A stretch of DNA of 64,000 nt. Origin: Rhodospirillales bacterium (lineage in GTDB: Bacteria; Pseudomonadota; Alphaproteobacteria; CACIAM-22H2). Position numbers and translations under genes: made by a program. Under the pieces are notes generated by a model, which did not search any database, was not told the DNA's origin, and saw nothing but the letters and a program-made list of their open reading frames with translations. Where the stretch lies: the NCBI GenBank assembly GCA_016794025.1, contig JAEUKX010000074.1:34182-98181 (forward strand), written 5' to 3'. Below are positions 18,985 to 27,700 of the stretch, piece by piece (within the stretch, counting starts at the first letter, position 1; each line of letters starts with the position of its first letter).

Positions 18985-20177
18985 CCCCACTTCCAGAACT
19001 CCGTGCGTTCCTTTGCCAGAAACTTCGCCAGCACCATCTTGTGCACTTCCGAGGCGCCATCCACGAGGCGGGCCTGCCGCGCATACCGGTACATCCACTC
19101 GAGCGGCTCGTCCTTCGAATAGCCGCGCGCGCCGAGAAGCTGGATGGCCGTGTCGACCGCCTTGTGAAGCACGTCGGCGACGGCGACCTTCGCCATCGAG
19201 ACTTCCTTGCGCGCGAAGTCGCCCTGGTCGAGCTTCCATGCCGCGCGCATCGTGAGCAGGCGGCCGATCTCGATCTGCATGGCGGACTCGCCAAGGAGCC
19301 ACTGCACGCCCTCGTGGTCGATCAGCCGGTGTCCGAAGCTCTTGCGCGCCTCGACATAGGGCAGCGCTATTTCCGTCGCGCGCTTCGCCATGCCGAGCCA
19401 GCGCATGCAGTGCGTGAGTCGCGCAGGGCCAAGCCGGATCTGCGTGAGCTTCAGTCCGTCGCCGACCTCCATCAGGCGGTCGGAATCGGCGATCTCGAGC
19501 CCGTCGAATTCGATCTCGCAGTGCCCGCCATGCTCTTCCGGTCCCATGATCGGGATCCGCCGGACGATCCGCCAGCCGGGCTGGTCGGCATGGAACATGA
19601 AGGCGCTGAGGCCCTTGCGTGCATCGTCGGACGTGCGCGCGATCAGGATGAAGTGCTTGGCCTCGCCCGCTCCCGTGATGAACCATTTGCGGCCCTTGAC
19701 GATCCATTTGCCGCGCTTCTTCGTCGCGGATGTCAGCATCATCGTGGGGTCGGAACCGGAGCCCGGATGCGGCTCCGTCATCGCGAAGGCGGAGCGCACC
19801 TTGCCGTCGATGATGGGCTGGAGCCACTTCTTCTTCTGAGCGGCAGTGGCGACTTTCGACAGCACCATCATGTTGCCGTCGTCGGGGGCGGCACTGTTGA
19901 AGACGACCGGTCCGAACAGCGCGCGGCCCATCTCCTCGTAGCAGGCGGCCATGCCGACATGGTCGAGGCCGCCGCCGCCCAGTGACCTGGGCATCTGCAG
20001 CGACCACAGCTTCGCCTTCTTCGCCTTGGCACGCAGCGCGGCCAGCACGTCGAGGCGGACATTCTCCCCGTCGCCCCAGTTCACGTCGTGCGCTTCCAGC
20101 GGTATCAGTTCGCGCTCGACGAACGCGCGCACGGCCTGGCGCGTGCGCTCCGTGGCCGGCGAGAGGGAAAAATCCAT
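18981..20177 (-). CDS. ACAD11-like acyl-CoA dehydrogenase family protein
   Basis: 398 residues from the ATG at 20177 (AGGAA six bases upstream). FAD and substrate motifs are present: FAMTEPHPGSGSDPT, KWFITGAGEAKHFI and LLGARGYSKDEPLEWMYR. At the catalytic position near residue 373 the sequence is LVDGASEVHK: Asp instead of the usual Glu of EGTxxI. From memory, human ACAD11 reads ADGPDEVH here. ACAD11/LvaC-type enzymes remove phosphate from 4-phosphoacyl-CoA rather than simply oxidising. The gene overlaps the kinase gene by four bases and follows the NIPSNAP gene by 10 bases. Confidence 0.9.
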   Translation of the reverse strand: MDFSLSPATERTRQAVRAFVERELIPLEAHDVNWGDGENVRLDVLAALRAKAKKAKLWSLQMPRSLGGGGLDHVGMAACYEEMGRALFGPVVFNSAAPDDGNMMVLSKVATAAQKKKWLQPIIDGKVRSAFAMTEPHPGSGSDPTMMLTSATKKRGKWIVKGRKWFITGAGEAKHFILIARTSDDARKGLSAFMFHADQPGWRIVRRIPIMGPEEHGGHCEIEFDGLEIADSDRLMEVGDGLKLTQIRLGPARLTHCMRWLGMAKRATEIALPYVEARKSFGHRLIDHEGVQWLLGESAMQIEIGRLLTMRAAWKLDQGDFARKEVSMAKVAVADVLHKAVDTAIQLLGARGYSKDEPLEWMYRYARQARLVDGASEVHKMVLAKFLAKERTEFWKWG

Positions 20178-20187
20178 CGTCACTTCC

Positions 20188-20832
20188 TCAGGGCTTGAAG
20201 TACGGGGCGTTGACCAGGAGCTGGTTTTCCATCCGCGCGAGGCAGGGCGTCGCCGCCTTCAGGTACTCGCCCCAGGCCGGGTCGGCGTTCAGCGCCGCAC
20301 GGCGCTGCGCGCGGTCGGCGGCATCCTTGTAGCCCCACAGATGCAGGACCTGATTGAGGCCGCCGATGTCCGCGACGTACCAGCCCAGACAGTTTCCGAG
20401 ATGCTTGAGCTGAACCTGCCAGCCGAGCTGGTGGTAGATCTTCACGAAGTCGCCCGTCTTCCCGTGGAACGCGGTGTAAAGGCGGAAGTCGACAAGGCCG
20501 TATCCGCCCGACGGCTGACCGGGCGCCGGCCAGAACGGCGCGGGCTTGAAGATCTGGTTTGCCTGGGAAGCGAAGCGCCCCGCGCTCTTGGCGACCCAGG
20601 CCTGCCATGCGGAATCGGCCTGCAGCGCGTCGCGTCGCGCCTGCCGGTCGGCGATGTCCTTGTAGCCCCATAGATGAGTGACCGTATTTACGACGCCGAC
20701 ATCCGTGACGTAGTAGCCCAGCGGATTGCCGAGATGGCGCTTCTGCACCTCGAAGGCGTCGACGGGATACTCGGCAAGATAGCCCGGCAGCTTGCCGGGA
20801 AAGGCGGTGTAGGTGCGGACGTCGACGATCAT
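20188..20832 (-). CDS. Tandem NIPSNAP-domain protein
   Basis: 214 residues made of two ferredoxin-like NIPSNAP repeats. The halves match closely: HLGNPLGYYVTDVGVVNTVT with HLWGYKDIADRQARRDAL in the first, and HLGNCLGWYVADIGGLNQVL with HLWGYKDAADRAQRRAAL in the second. Each ends near a FKP or YFKP motif. NIPSNAP proteins are small alpha-beta barrels of poorly known function, sometimes found with acyl-CoA or aromatic catabolic genes. Position inside the operon between the SDR and the acyl-CoA dehydrogenase suggests a helper or carrier role; no catalytic residues can be assigned. Confidence 0.85.
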   Translation of the reverse strand: MIVDVRTYTAFPGKLPGYLAEYPVDAFEVQKRHLGNPLGYYVTDVGVVNTVTHLWGYKDIADRQARRDALQADSAWQAWVAKSAGRFASQANQIFKPAPFWPAPGQPSGGYGLVDFRLYTAFHGKTGDFVKIYHQLGWQVQLKHLGNCLGWYVADIGGLNQVLHLWGYKDAADRAQRRAALNADPAWGEYLKAATPCLARMENQLLVNAPYFKP

Positions 20833-20859
20833 CGGTGAAGGCTCCCGTGGCGAGGAAGG

Positions 20860-21627
20860 TCAGAGGAAGGCAAGTGTATGGCCGCCGTCGACGACCAATG
20901 TCGTGCCGGTCATGTAACGGCCCGCATCCGAGGCGAGCAGAAGCAGCGCACCGTCGAGATCGCCCGGCTGGCCGAAACGGCCGAGAGCGACGCGCTCGAC
21001 CATCTTCTGGCCGGACGGCGTGGCGAGGTAGGCGCGATTCAGGTCGGTTTCGATGTAACCCGGCGCGATCGCGTTGACGCGGATGGCGTGCCGGGCATGG
21101 GCAAGCGCCAGCGTCTGCGTGAGGCTGAGGATGGCTGCCTTGGCCGCGGCGTACGCGGGCACGCGCGCACTGGCGCGCAGACCCAGGATCGACGCGATGT
21201 TGACGATCGAGCCGCCCTTCCCGTGCGCGACCATGGCCGCCGCCGCCGCGCGCGCCACGCGGTTGGCGCCGTCGAGGTTTGTGGCCATCGTCTCGTCCCA
21301 TGCCGGATCGGCCGGGTCGGCAATGTTCTCCTTCAGCGCGATGCCTGCGTTGTTGATGCAGATCGCGAGCGTGCCAAGTTCCGTCTCGGCCTCCGCGATC
21401 GCACGGACCACGCTTGCAGCGTCGGTCACGTCCATGACGACGGGCAGCGCACGGCCGTCGAATGCGGCGATTTCCTTTGCCAGTTCCTCGAGACGGTCGA
21501 CCCGGCGGGCCGCCAGCGCCACGCGCGCCCCGGCCCTTGCAAGCGTCAGCGCCATGTGGCGGCCAAGACCCGACGATGCCCCGGTGACGAGGGCCGTGCG
21601 TCCGGTGATATCGAAGGGTCCGTTCAA
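20860..21627 (-). CDS. Short-chain dehydrogenase/reductase (LvaD-like position)
   Basis: 255 residues, NAD(P)-dependent classical SDR. Seen are TGASSGLG for cofactor binding, CINNAGIAL, the catalytic Ser in IVNIASILG, and YAAAK with the catalytic Tyr and Lys; IAPGYIETDLNRAY follows. The start is the TTG at 21627: AAGGAG lies 5 bases upstream and the TTGA overlaps the stop of the acyl-CoA synthetase gene. The enzyme probably oxidises a 3-hydroxyacyl-CoA, or a related hydroxy compound, in the same pathway as its operon neighbours. Substrate identity cannot be read from the sequence. Confidence 0.92.
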   Translation of the reverse strand: MNGPFDITGRTALVTGASSGLGRHMALTLARAGARVALAARRVDRLEELAKEIAAFDGRALPVVMDVTDAASVVRAIAEAETELGTLAICINNAGIALKENIADPADPAWDETMATNLDGANRVARAAAAAMVAHGKGGSIVNIASILGLRASARVPAYAAAKAAILSLTQTLALAHARHAIRVNAIAPGYIETDLNRAYLATPSGQKMVERVALGRFGQPGDLDGALLLLASDAGRYMTGTTLVVDGGHTLAFL

Positions 21628-23282
21628 GCGATCTCCTTGGCGCGCGCGCGCAGGGCGAATTTCTGGATCTTGCCGGTTGACGTCTTCGGCAGCGCGCCGA
21701 AGACGACATGACGCGGCACCTTGTAGCGCGCGATGCGACCCTTGAGCCAGTCGATCAGTTCGGCACCGGTGATGCCTTTGGCGCCGGGCTTGAGGGTCAC
21801 AAAGGCGCAAGGCGTCTCGCCCCAGTTGTCGTCGGGCTTTGCGACGACGGCCGCCTCCATCACCGCGGGATGGCGGTAGAGCGCCTCCTCGACCTCGAGG
21901 GAGGATATGTTCTCTCCGCCCGAAATGATGATGTCCTTCGAGCGGTCCTTGACCTCGACATAGCCATCCGCATGGCGAACGGCGAGATCGCCGGTACGGA
22001 ACCAGCCGCCTTTGAACGCCTTTTTCGTCGCCTTCGGGTTCTTCAGATAGCCCTTCATCACCGTGTTGCCGCGTAGTGCGATTTCGCCAAGCGTGCGTCC
22101 GTCCGCGGCGACGGGCGCACCCTTCTCGTCCAGGACCGCAAGCGCGCCCAGCGTCGGATAACCCACGCCCTGGCGCGCCATGAGGCGCGCGCGTTCGTCG
22201 AGCGGCAGTTCCGGCCAGCCGGGTTGCCACTCGCAGAGTGTCGCCGGCCCATAGCTTTCGGTCAGGCCATAGGCATGCGTCACGCGGAAGCCCATGCCTT
22301 CCATCGCCTCGATCACGGCGGTTGGCGGGGCGGCACCGCCGGTCATCACCTCGACGCGCTGCGGGAACTCGACACGCGCTTCGGCCGGCGCGTGGGCCAG
22401 CATGTTGAGCACGATCGGCGCGCCGCACATGTGCGTCACGCCGTTGTCGCGGATCGACGGAAAGATCAGCGCCGGATCGACGCGGCGAAGACACACATGC
22501 GTCGCGCCGACCGAAGTGACGGCCCATGTGTAGGTCCAGCCCGAGCAGTGGAACATCGGCAACGTCCACAGATAGACGCTCTCCGGGCGCACGCCGAAGG
22601 CGAGCGCGTTGCCAAGCGCATTCAGGTAGGCGCCGCGATGGTGGTAGACCACGCCTTTCGGGTTGCCGGTCGTGCCGGACGTGTAGAGAAGGCAGATCGC
22701 CTGCCACTCGTCGGTTGGCCACCGGCCTTCGAAATCCGGCCGGCCGGACTCTAGGAATGCCTCGTACTCGACATCGCTGAGACGCGGTCCCTCGCCGCGA
22801 TATTCCACATCGTCGATGTCGATGACGCGCGGCTTCTTCCTGACACGCGAAAGTGCGGCCTGGATGGTCGCGGCAAACTCGCGGTCGACGAGGATGAATT
22901 TCGCCTCGCCATGGTCGAGGATGAAGGCGATCGTCTCGGCATCAAGCCGGTAATTGAGCGCGTTCAGGACGCCGCCGGCGAGCGGCACGGCATAGTGCGC
23001 CTCGAGCATGGCCGGGATGTTGGGGGCCATCACCGCGACGGTCTCGCCGGCTTTCAGACCGCCACGCACAAGCGCATCTGCAAAACGCCGCACGCGCGCG
23101 GCGAACTGAGCGTATGTGATCTTGCGCCGTCCGTGCACGATGGCGGTTTTGCGCGGGTAGACGGCCGCCGACCGGAACAGGAAGGAAAGTGGCGTCAGCG
23201 CACCGTGATTTGCTGGCGTCTTGTCGAGATCCAGGTCGTAGATCGACTTCCCCGGTTTCTTCTTTCCGCTTCTGACGGCCAC
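21624..23282 (-). CDS. Acyl-CoA synthetase (AMP-forming, LvaE-like position)
   Basis: 552 residues. ANL-superfamily ligase that activates a carboxylic acid with ATP and CoA. The P-loop is LLYTSGTTGNPKGVVYHH; the adenine motif is HAYGLTESYGP; the hinge and CoA part carry GWFRTGDLAVRHADGYVEV, RSKDIIISGGENISS and the final lysine in PKTSTGKIQKFALR. The GTG at 23282 has GGGAGG 7 bases upstream. It is the first gene of the five-gene minus-strand operon, so the organic acid it activates defines the pathway. A medium or short, possibly branched or oxo, acid fits the family; levulinate is the hypothesis from context. Confidence 0.92.
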   Translation of the reverse strand: MAVRSGKKKPGKSIYDLDLDKTPANHGALTPLSFLFRSAAVYPRKTAIVHGRRKITYAQFAARVRRFADALVRGGLKAGETVAVMAPNIPAMLEAHYAVPLAGGVLNALNYRLDAETIAFILDHGEAKFILVDREFAATIQAALSRVRKKPRVIDIDDVEYRGEGPRLSDVEYEAFLESGRPDFEGRWPTDEWQAICLLYTSGTTGNPKGVVYHHRGAYLNALGNALAFGVRPESVYLWTLPMFHCSGWTYTWAVTSVGATHVCLRRVDPALIFPSIRDNGVTHMCGAPIVLNMLAHAPAEARVEFPQRVEVMTGGAAPPTAVIEAMEGMGFRVTHAYGLTESYGPATLCEWQPGWPELPLDERARLMARQGVGYPTLGALAVLDEKGAPVAADGRTLGEIALRGNTVMKGYLKNPKATKKAFKGGWFRTGDLAVRHADGYVEVKDRSKDIIISGGENISSLEVEEALYRHPAVMEAAVVAKPDDNWGETPCAFVTLKPGAKGITGAELIDWLKGRIARYKVPRHVVFGALPKTSTGKIQKFALRARAKEIA

Positions 23283-23327
23283 GGACGCGCCTCCCGGCAA
23301 CTGGTTTGTTCGGTCGAGTATACAAAT

Positions 23328-23356
23328 ATTCTTGCGGGTGCGTCCTACCGCGTCAA
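23328..23356 (-). promoter_or_regulatory. Possible promoter of the acyl-CoA synthetase operon
   Basis: The minus strand has TTGACG at 23351-23356 and AAGAAT at 23328-23333, with a 17-base spacer. A second -10-like TATACT lies at 23317-23322. The region is the short divergent gap between the operon and frnE-like gene. Confidence 0.3.
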
Positions 23357-23381
23357 TGCGCTCGATGCTATAAATGGTCGC

Positions 23382-24020
23382 ATGATCCGGATCGATATCG
23401 TCTCCGATGTAATCTGCCCCTGGTGCTTCATCGGCAAGCGCCGCCTCGAGCGTGCGCTGGCCGCCGAGTCCCCGGGCGAGATCGAGGTCGGCTGGCGGCC
23501 GTTCCAGCTCAATCCCGACATGCCGGCCGAAGGCATGTCCCGGCGCGATTATCTGAAGGCGAAGTTCGGCGACGATGCGGGCGGCGAGCGCTACAAGCAC
23601 GTGATCGCCGCAGGCCTCGAAGAGGGCATCCCGTTCGCATTCGACAGGATGACCCGCACGCCGAACACCATTCTCGCCCATCGCTTGATCCGTTACGCCA
23701 CGCGCATGGGCATGGCCGAGACGCTCGTCGAGCGGCTGTTCGAGGCGTATTTCGTCGAGGCGCGCGATGTCGGCAACGTCGACGTGCTTGTTGATGTCGC
23801 GACGGCGAGTGGGCTCGATCCGTTGGCGGCGCGTGCCTACCTGCTATCGGACGAGGACGACGCGCTCATCCGCGAGGAGGACGTATTCGCGCGACGCATG
23901 GGCATCCATGGCGTCCCGTGCTTCGTTATCGATCGGAAATTCATGGTCTCCGGTGCCCAGCCGCCCGAGATTTTCGCGCAGGTCTTCAAGCGCGTGCGGG
24001 AAAGTGCGGCGGCCCAGTAG
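23382..24020 (+). CDS. DsbA-family oxidoreductase, FrnE type
   Basis: 212 residues, thioredoxin fold with a helical insertion. The active site DVICPWCFIGKRRLE places CPWC at residues 12-15; GVPCFVIDRKFMVSGAQ near residue 175 holds the cis-Pro loop. There is no signal peptide, so it acts in the cytoplasm, as expected for FrnE/2-hydroxychromene-isomerase relatives. The start is the ATG at 23382; TATAAA at 23369-23374 could be a -10 element, which would make the transcript nearly leaderless. It is divergent from the acyl-CoA synthetase operon. Confidence 0.9.
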   Translation: MIRIDIVSDVICPWCFIGKRRLERALAAESPGEIEVGWRPFQLNPDMPAEGMSRRDYLKAKFGDDAGGERYKHVIAAGLEEGIPFAFDRMTRTPNTILAHRLIRYATRMGMAETLVERLFEAYFVEARDVGNVDVLVDVATASGLDPLAARAYLLSDEDDALIREEDVFARRMGIHGVPCFVIDRKFMVSGAQPPEIFAQVFKRVRESAAAQ

Positions 24021-24042
24021 CCATTGCCCGGCCTGTGCCGGC

Positions 24043-24735
24043 ATGGGTCGGCGGGCTTTCCTCGGCGGAGGTCTGGGGCTGCTTGCATACTCCGTCGCCC
24101 CGGCCGCCGCCCAGATGGCGACCTGCGGCGCCGCCAAACCGCCGACCGTGGTGGTGCGCGCGTCCCCTCTCCAGCCCGGTTACGAATTCAGCCAGTCCGT
24201 TGCGGATCTCGCGGTCCTTTCAAGGGGCCGTGCGCCGAACGCGGGAACCCTGACGCATCATGGATTCCGGCCGGCCGGGCTGACGACCGCGCGCTTCGAG
24301 CATCACTGGCGCACGACCGTATCGGGGGGCATGCGCGGCACGAGGGCCTGTTTCGCGCTGACCGGGATCGAAGTCGACGTGCGGCTTGCCGAGCACCGCG
24401 TCTATGTCGCGCGCGATGCAACGCAGGTTGCCACATGCGGGCGCGACGTGGTGATGGAGCACGAAGGGCGGCATGTGCGCATCAATCTGAAATGCCTTGA
24501 TGACGCCCGTGCGCGCATCCAGCAGTCCCTCGCGGCATTCATCCCCTCGCTACCGCCGTTGGAAGGCGACGGGCTGACCGCACAGGTTGCCGCCGGCCGC
24601 TATTCGCAGCTCCTTTCGAAGCCGATCTCGAACGCGTTCAAGGACGCAATCTCTTTCGCCAATTCCCAGCATGCCGCGATGGACACGAACGAAGCCTATG
24701 CGCGCGACTGGGGCAAGTGCCGCCGGCCGGGCTGA
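24043..24735 (+). CDS. Secreted HExxH-containing protein (DUF922-like)
   Basis: 230 residues. The N-terminus MGRRAFLGGGLGLLAYSVAPAAAQ is a twin-arginine-like or Sec signal. The mature part contains FEHHWRTTVSGGMRGTRACF and DVVMEHEGRHVRINLKCLDD; HEGRH is a possible zinc-protease HExxH core, and the arrangement recalls DUF922 proteins. Four or five cysteines in the mature part suggest disulfides. It starts 22 bases after the FrnE-like gene and converges on mfd. Function is unknown; a periplasmic metalloprotease is possible but unproven. Confidence 0.65.
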   Translation: MGRRAFLGGGLGLLAYSVAPAAAQMATCGAAKPPTVVVRASPLQPGYEFSQSVADLAVLSRGRAPNAGTLTHHGFRPAGLTTARFEHHWRTTVSGGMRGTRACFALTGIEVDVRLAEHRVYVARDATQVATCGRDVVMEHEGRHVRINLKCLDDARARIQQSLAAFIPSLPPLEGDGLTAQVAAGRYSQLLSKPISNAFKDAISFANSQHAAMDTNEAYARDWGKCRRPG

Positions 24736-24744
24736 GGCGTCGCG

Positions 24745-27700
24745 TCAGGCGGCAAGCTTGGCCAGTTCGCCCAGGAACTTGCGCATTCCCTTGAGCCGGT
24801 CGGCCGGATCGTCCCACGCGCGCAGGTACACGAGCCTGTGGTCGGGGCGCAGCTTCAGGACCGTGGGCTGCTTGAAGACCATCTGCACGAGCCTGTCGGG
24901 ATGCGCGAAGCGGTTCTTGCGGAAGCCGATCACCGCGCCCTTCGGGCCTGCATCGACCTTGTCGACGCCCGCCGCCTTGCACAGGCGCTTCAGCTCGATG
25001 ATGTCGAGCAGGTTCTGCACCTCGTCCGGCAGCTTGCCGAACCGATCGACAAGTTCGGCCGCGAACGCGTCGATCTCGCTGCGCTCGACGAGCGTGGCGA
25101 TCCGGCGGTAGAGGCCCAGCCGCACGTTCAGGTCCTCGACATAGCTCTCCGGTATCAGCACCGGGGTGCCGATGCCGATCTGGGGTGCCCACTCCTCCTC
25201 GGCCGCCTTGGGGCCGGCCACGCGCGCAGCGCGCACGGCGTCCTCGAGCATCTGCTGGTAAAGCTCCACGCCCACTTCGCGGATATGGCCCGACTGTTCC
25301 TCGCCGAGCAGGTTCCCTGCCCCGCGGATATCGAGGTCGTAGGACGCAAGCTGGAAACCGGCGCCAAGGCTGTCGAGCGTCTGCATGACCTCGAGGCGCT
25401 TCTGGGCGCCGGCCGTCAGCACACGGTCGCCCGGCACGGTGAAATAGGCATATGCGCGCAGCTTGGCGCGCCCGACGCGCCCGCGAAGCTGGTAGAGCTG
25501 GGCAAGGCCGAACATGTCGGCCCGGTGGATGATGATCGTGTTGGCGGTCGGGATGTCGAGACCGCTTTCGATGATGTTCGTCGACAGCAGGATGTCGTAG
25601 CTGCCGTCGACGAAGCCCACCATGACGTCCTCGATCTGGCCGGGCGCAAGCTGGCCATGGGCGACGGCAATCTTGCATTCGGGAACGACCTGCTGCAGGC
25701 GCTCGCGCACGGTGCCAAGATCCTCGATGCGCGGCACGACGTAGAAAACCTGACCGCCGCGGAACTTCTCGCGCATGATCGCTTCGCGGATGACGACGGG
25801 ATCGAAGGGCAGCACGAAGCTACGCACGGCCAGCCGGTCCACGGGCGGGCTTGCGATCAGCGAAAGATCGCGAACGCCGGCGAGCGCCATCTGCAGCGTG
25901 CGCGGGATCGGCGTGGCCGAAAGCGTCAGGACGTGGACATCCGAGCGCAGTTCCTTTAGCCGCTCCTTCTGGGCCACGCCGAAATGCTGTTCCTCGTCGA
26001 CGATGACGAGGCCGAGCTGCTTGAACTTGATCGACTTGGCAAGCAGCGCGGTCGTGCCGACGACGATCTCGACCCGGCCCGCTTCGGCGTCGGCACGGGC
26101 CTGCGCCTGGTCCTTCGCGGCGACGAGGCGCGAGAGCTGCGCCACGCGGATCGGGAAGCCTTCGAAGCGATTCCGGAAATTGCGGTAGTGCTGGCGCGCG
26201 AGCAGCGTGGTGGGCACGACGACGGCCACCTGGACGCCGGCCATGGCGGCGACGAAGGCCGCACGCAGCGCCACCTCCGTCTTTCCGAAGCCGACGTCGC
26301 CGCAGATGAGGCGGTCCATCGGCTTGCCGGCCGAAAGGTCGTCGAGGGTTTCGGCGATCGCGCGGGCCTGGTCTTCGGTCTCGACGAACGGGAAGCGCGC
26401 GCAGAATTCGTCGAACAGGCCTTCGGGCGGTGCGAGCCGCTCGCCTTCCCTGGTCTGGCGTTCGGCTGCAAGCCGGATCAGCTGATCGGCGATTTCCGCC
26501 ACGCGCTTCTTCACGCGCGCCTTGCGCGCCTGCCAGCCGGCGCCACCCAGCTTGTCGAGTTGCGCACCCGCCTCTTCCGAACCGTAGCGCGAGAGCATCT
26601 CGATGTTCTCGACCGGCACGAAGAGCTTGTCGTTGTCGGCGTAGAGGATGCGCAGGCAGTCGTGGGGCGCGCCCGCGACCTCGATGGTCACGAGGCCGTC
26701 ATAGCGGCCGATGCCGTGATCCACGTGAACGACCAGATCGCCCTCGCCGAGGGCGGAGGCTTCCGTCAGGAAGTTCTCGGGCCGCCGGCGCTTGCGTGCG
26801 GCGCGAACCAGCCGGTCGCCGAGCACGTCCTGTTCGGTGATCGCGGCAAGCGTGTCGGTCGTGAAGCCATTCTCGAGGCCCAGCACGGTCGTGGCGACAA
26901 CCTGCTGGGGAAGTCCTTCGAGCTCGGCGAAATCCTTCACGGCCGCCGTCTCGCTCACGCCGTGTTCCTGCAACAGATGCGCTAGGCGCTCGCGCGAACC
27001 GGCGGAATAGGCGCACACCAGGACGCGTCGGCCGGCCGCCCGCTCGGCGGCGACACGCGCGCGGACCGCGTCGAACAGGTTCGTATCGGTCTTCGCCCGG
27101 TCGGCCGAAAAATCCACGCCGCCGCGCCCGCCCGCATCGATGCAGTCGGCGGCGACGGGCCGTGCAAAGGGCGTGAGCGCCACGAGCGCGCGCTCGCCGA
27201 GCCGTGCCGACCATTCCTTCGGCTTCAGGTAAAGCTCGTGGGGTTCGAGCGGGTTGTAGCCCGTGGCGGCCTCGCCGAACTTGTCGGCAATCTGCCCCTT
27301 GCGGAAGGCTTCGCGTGCCAGCCGGCGCGCCTCGTAGAACTCGTCGATCTGTTCGAAGCGTGCGGCAACGGCCTCGTCGGCCTGGTCATCCAGGCTGACG
27401 ACCGCATTGGGCAGGTAGTCGAAAAGTGTCTCAAGGCCGTCGTGGAAAAGCGGCAGCCAGTGCTCGAGCCCGGCATAGCGTTGGCCGGCAGAGACCGCCG
27501 CGTAGAGCGCGTCCCGGTCGTCGGCGGCTCCGAAACGCTCGCGATATCCCAGACGGAAGCGTTCGATCGACGGGGGATCGAGCAGGACTTCGCTGACCGG
27601 CTTGAGCGCGAAGGCATCGAGCCGGCCGGTGCTTTTCTGCGACATCGGGTCGAAACGGCGGATCTGCTCGATCGTCTCGCCGAAAAGGTCGATGCGGACG

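Noticed and set aside
17650..20007. A 785-codon frame that would fuse the kinase to an N-terminal extension
   Set aside because: The extra 341 codons run inside the acyl-CoA dehydrogenase gene in another frame. The TTG at 18984 has a ribosome-binding site and a TTGA overlap, so the true gene begins there.
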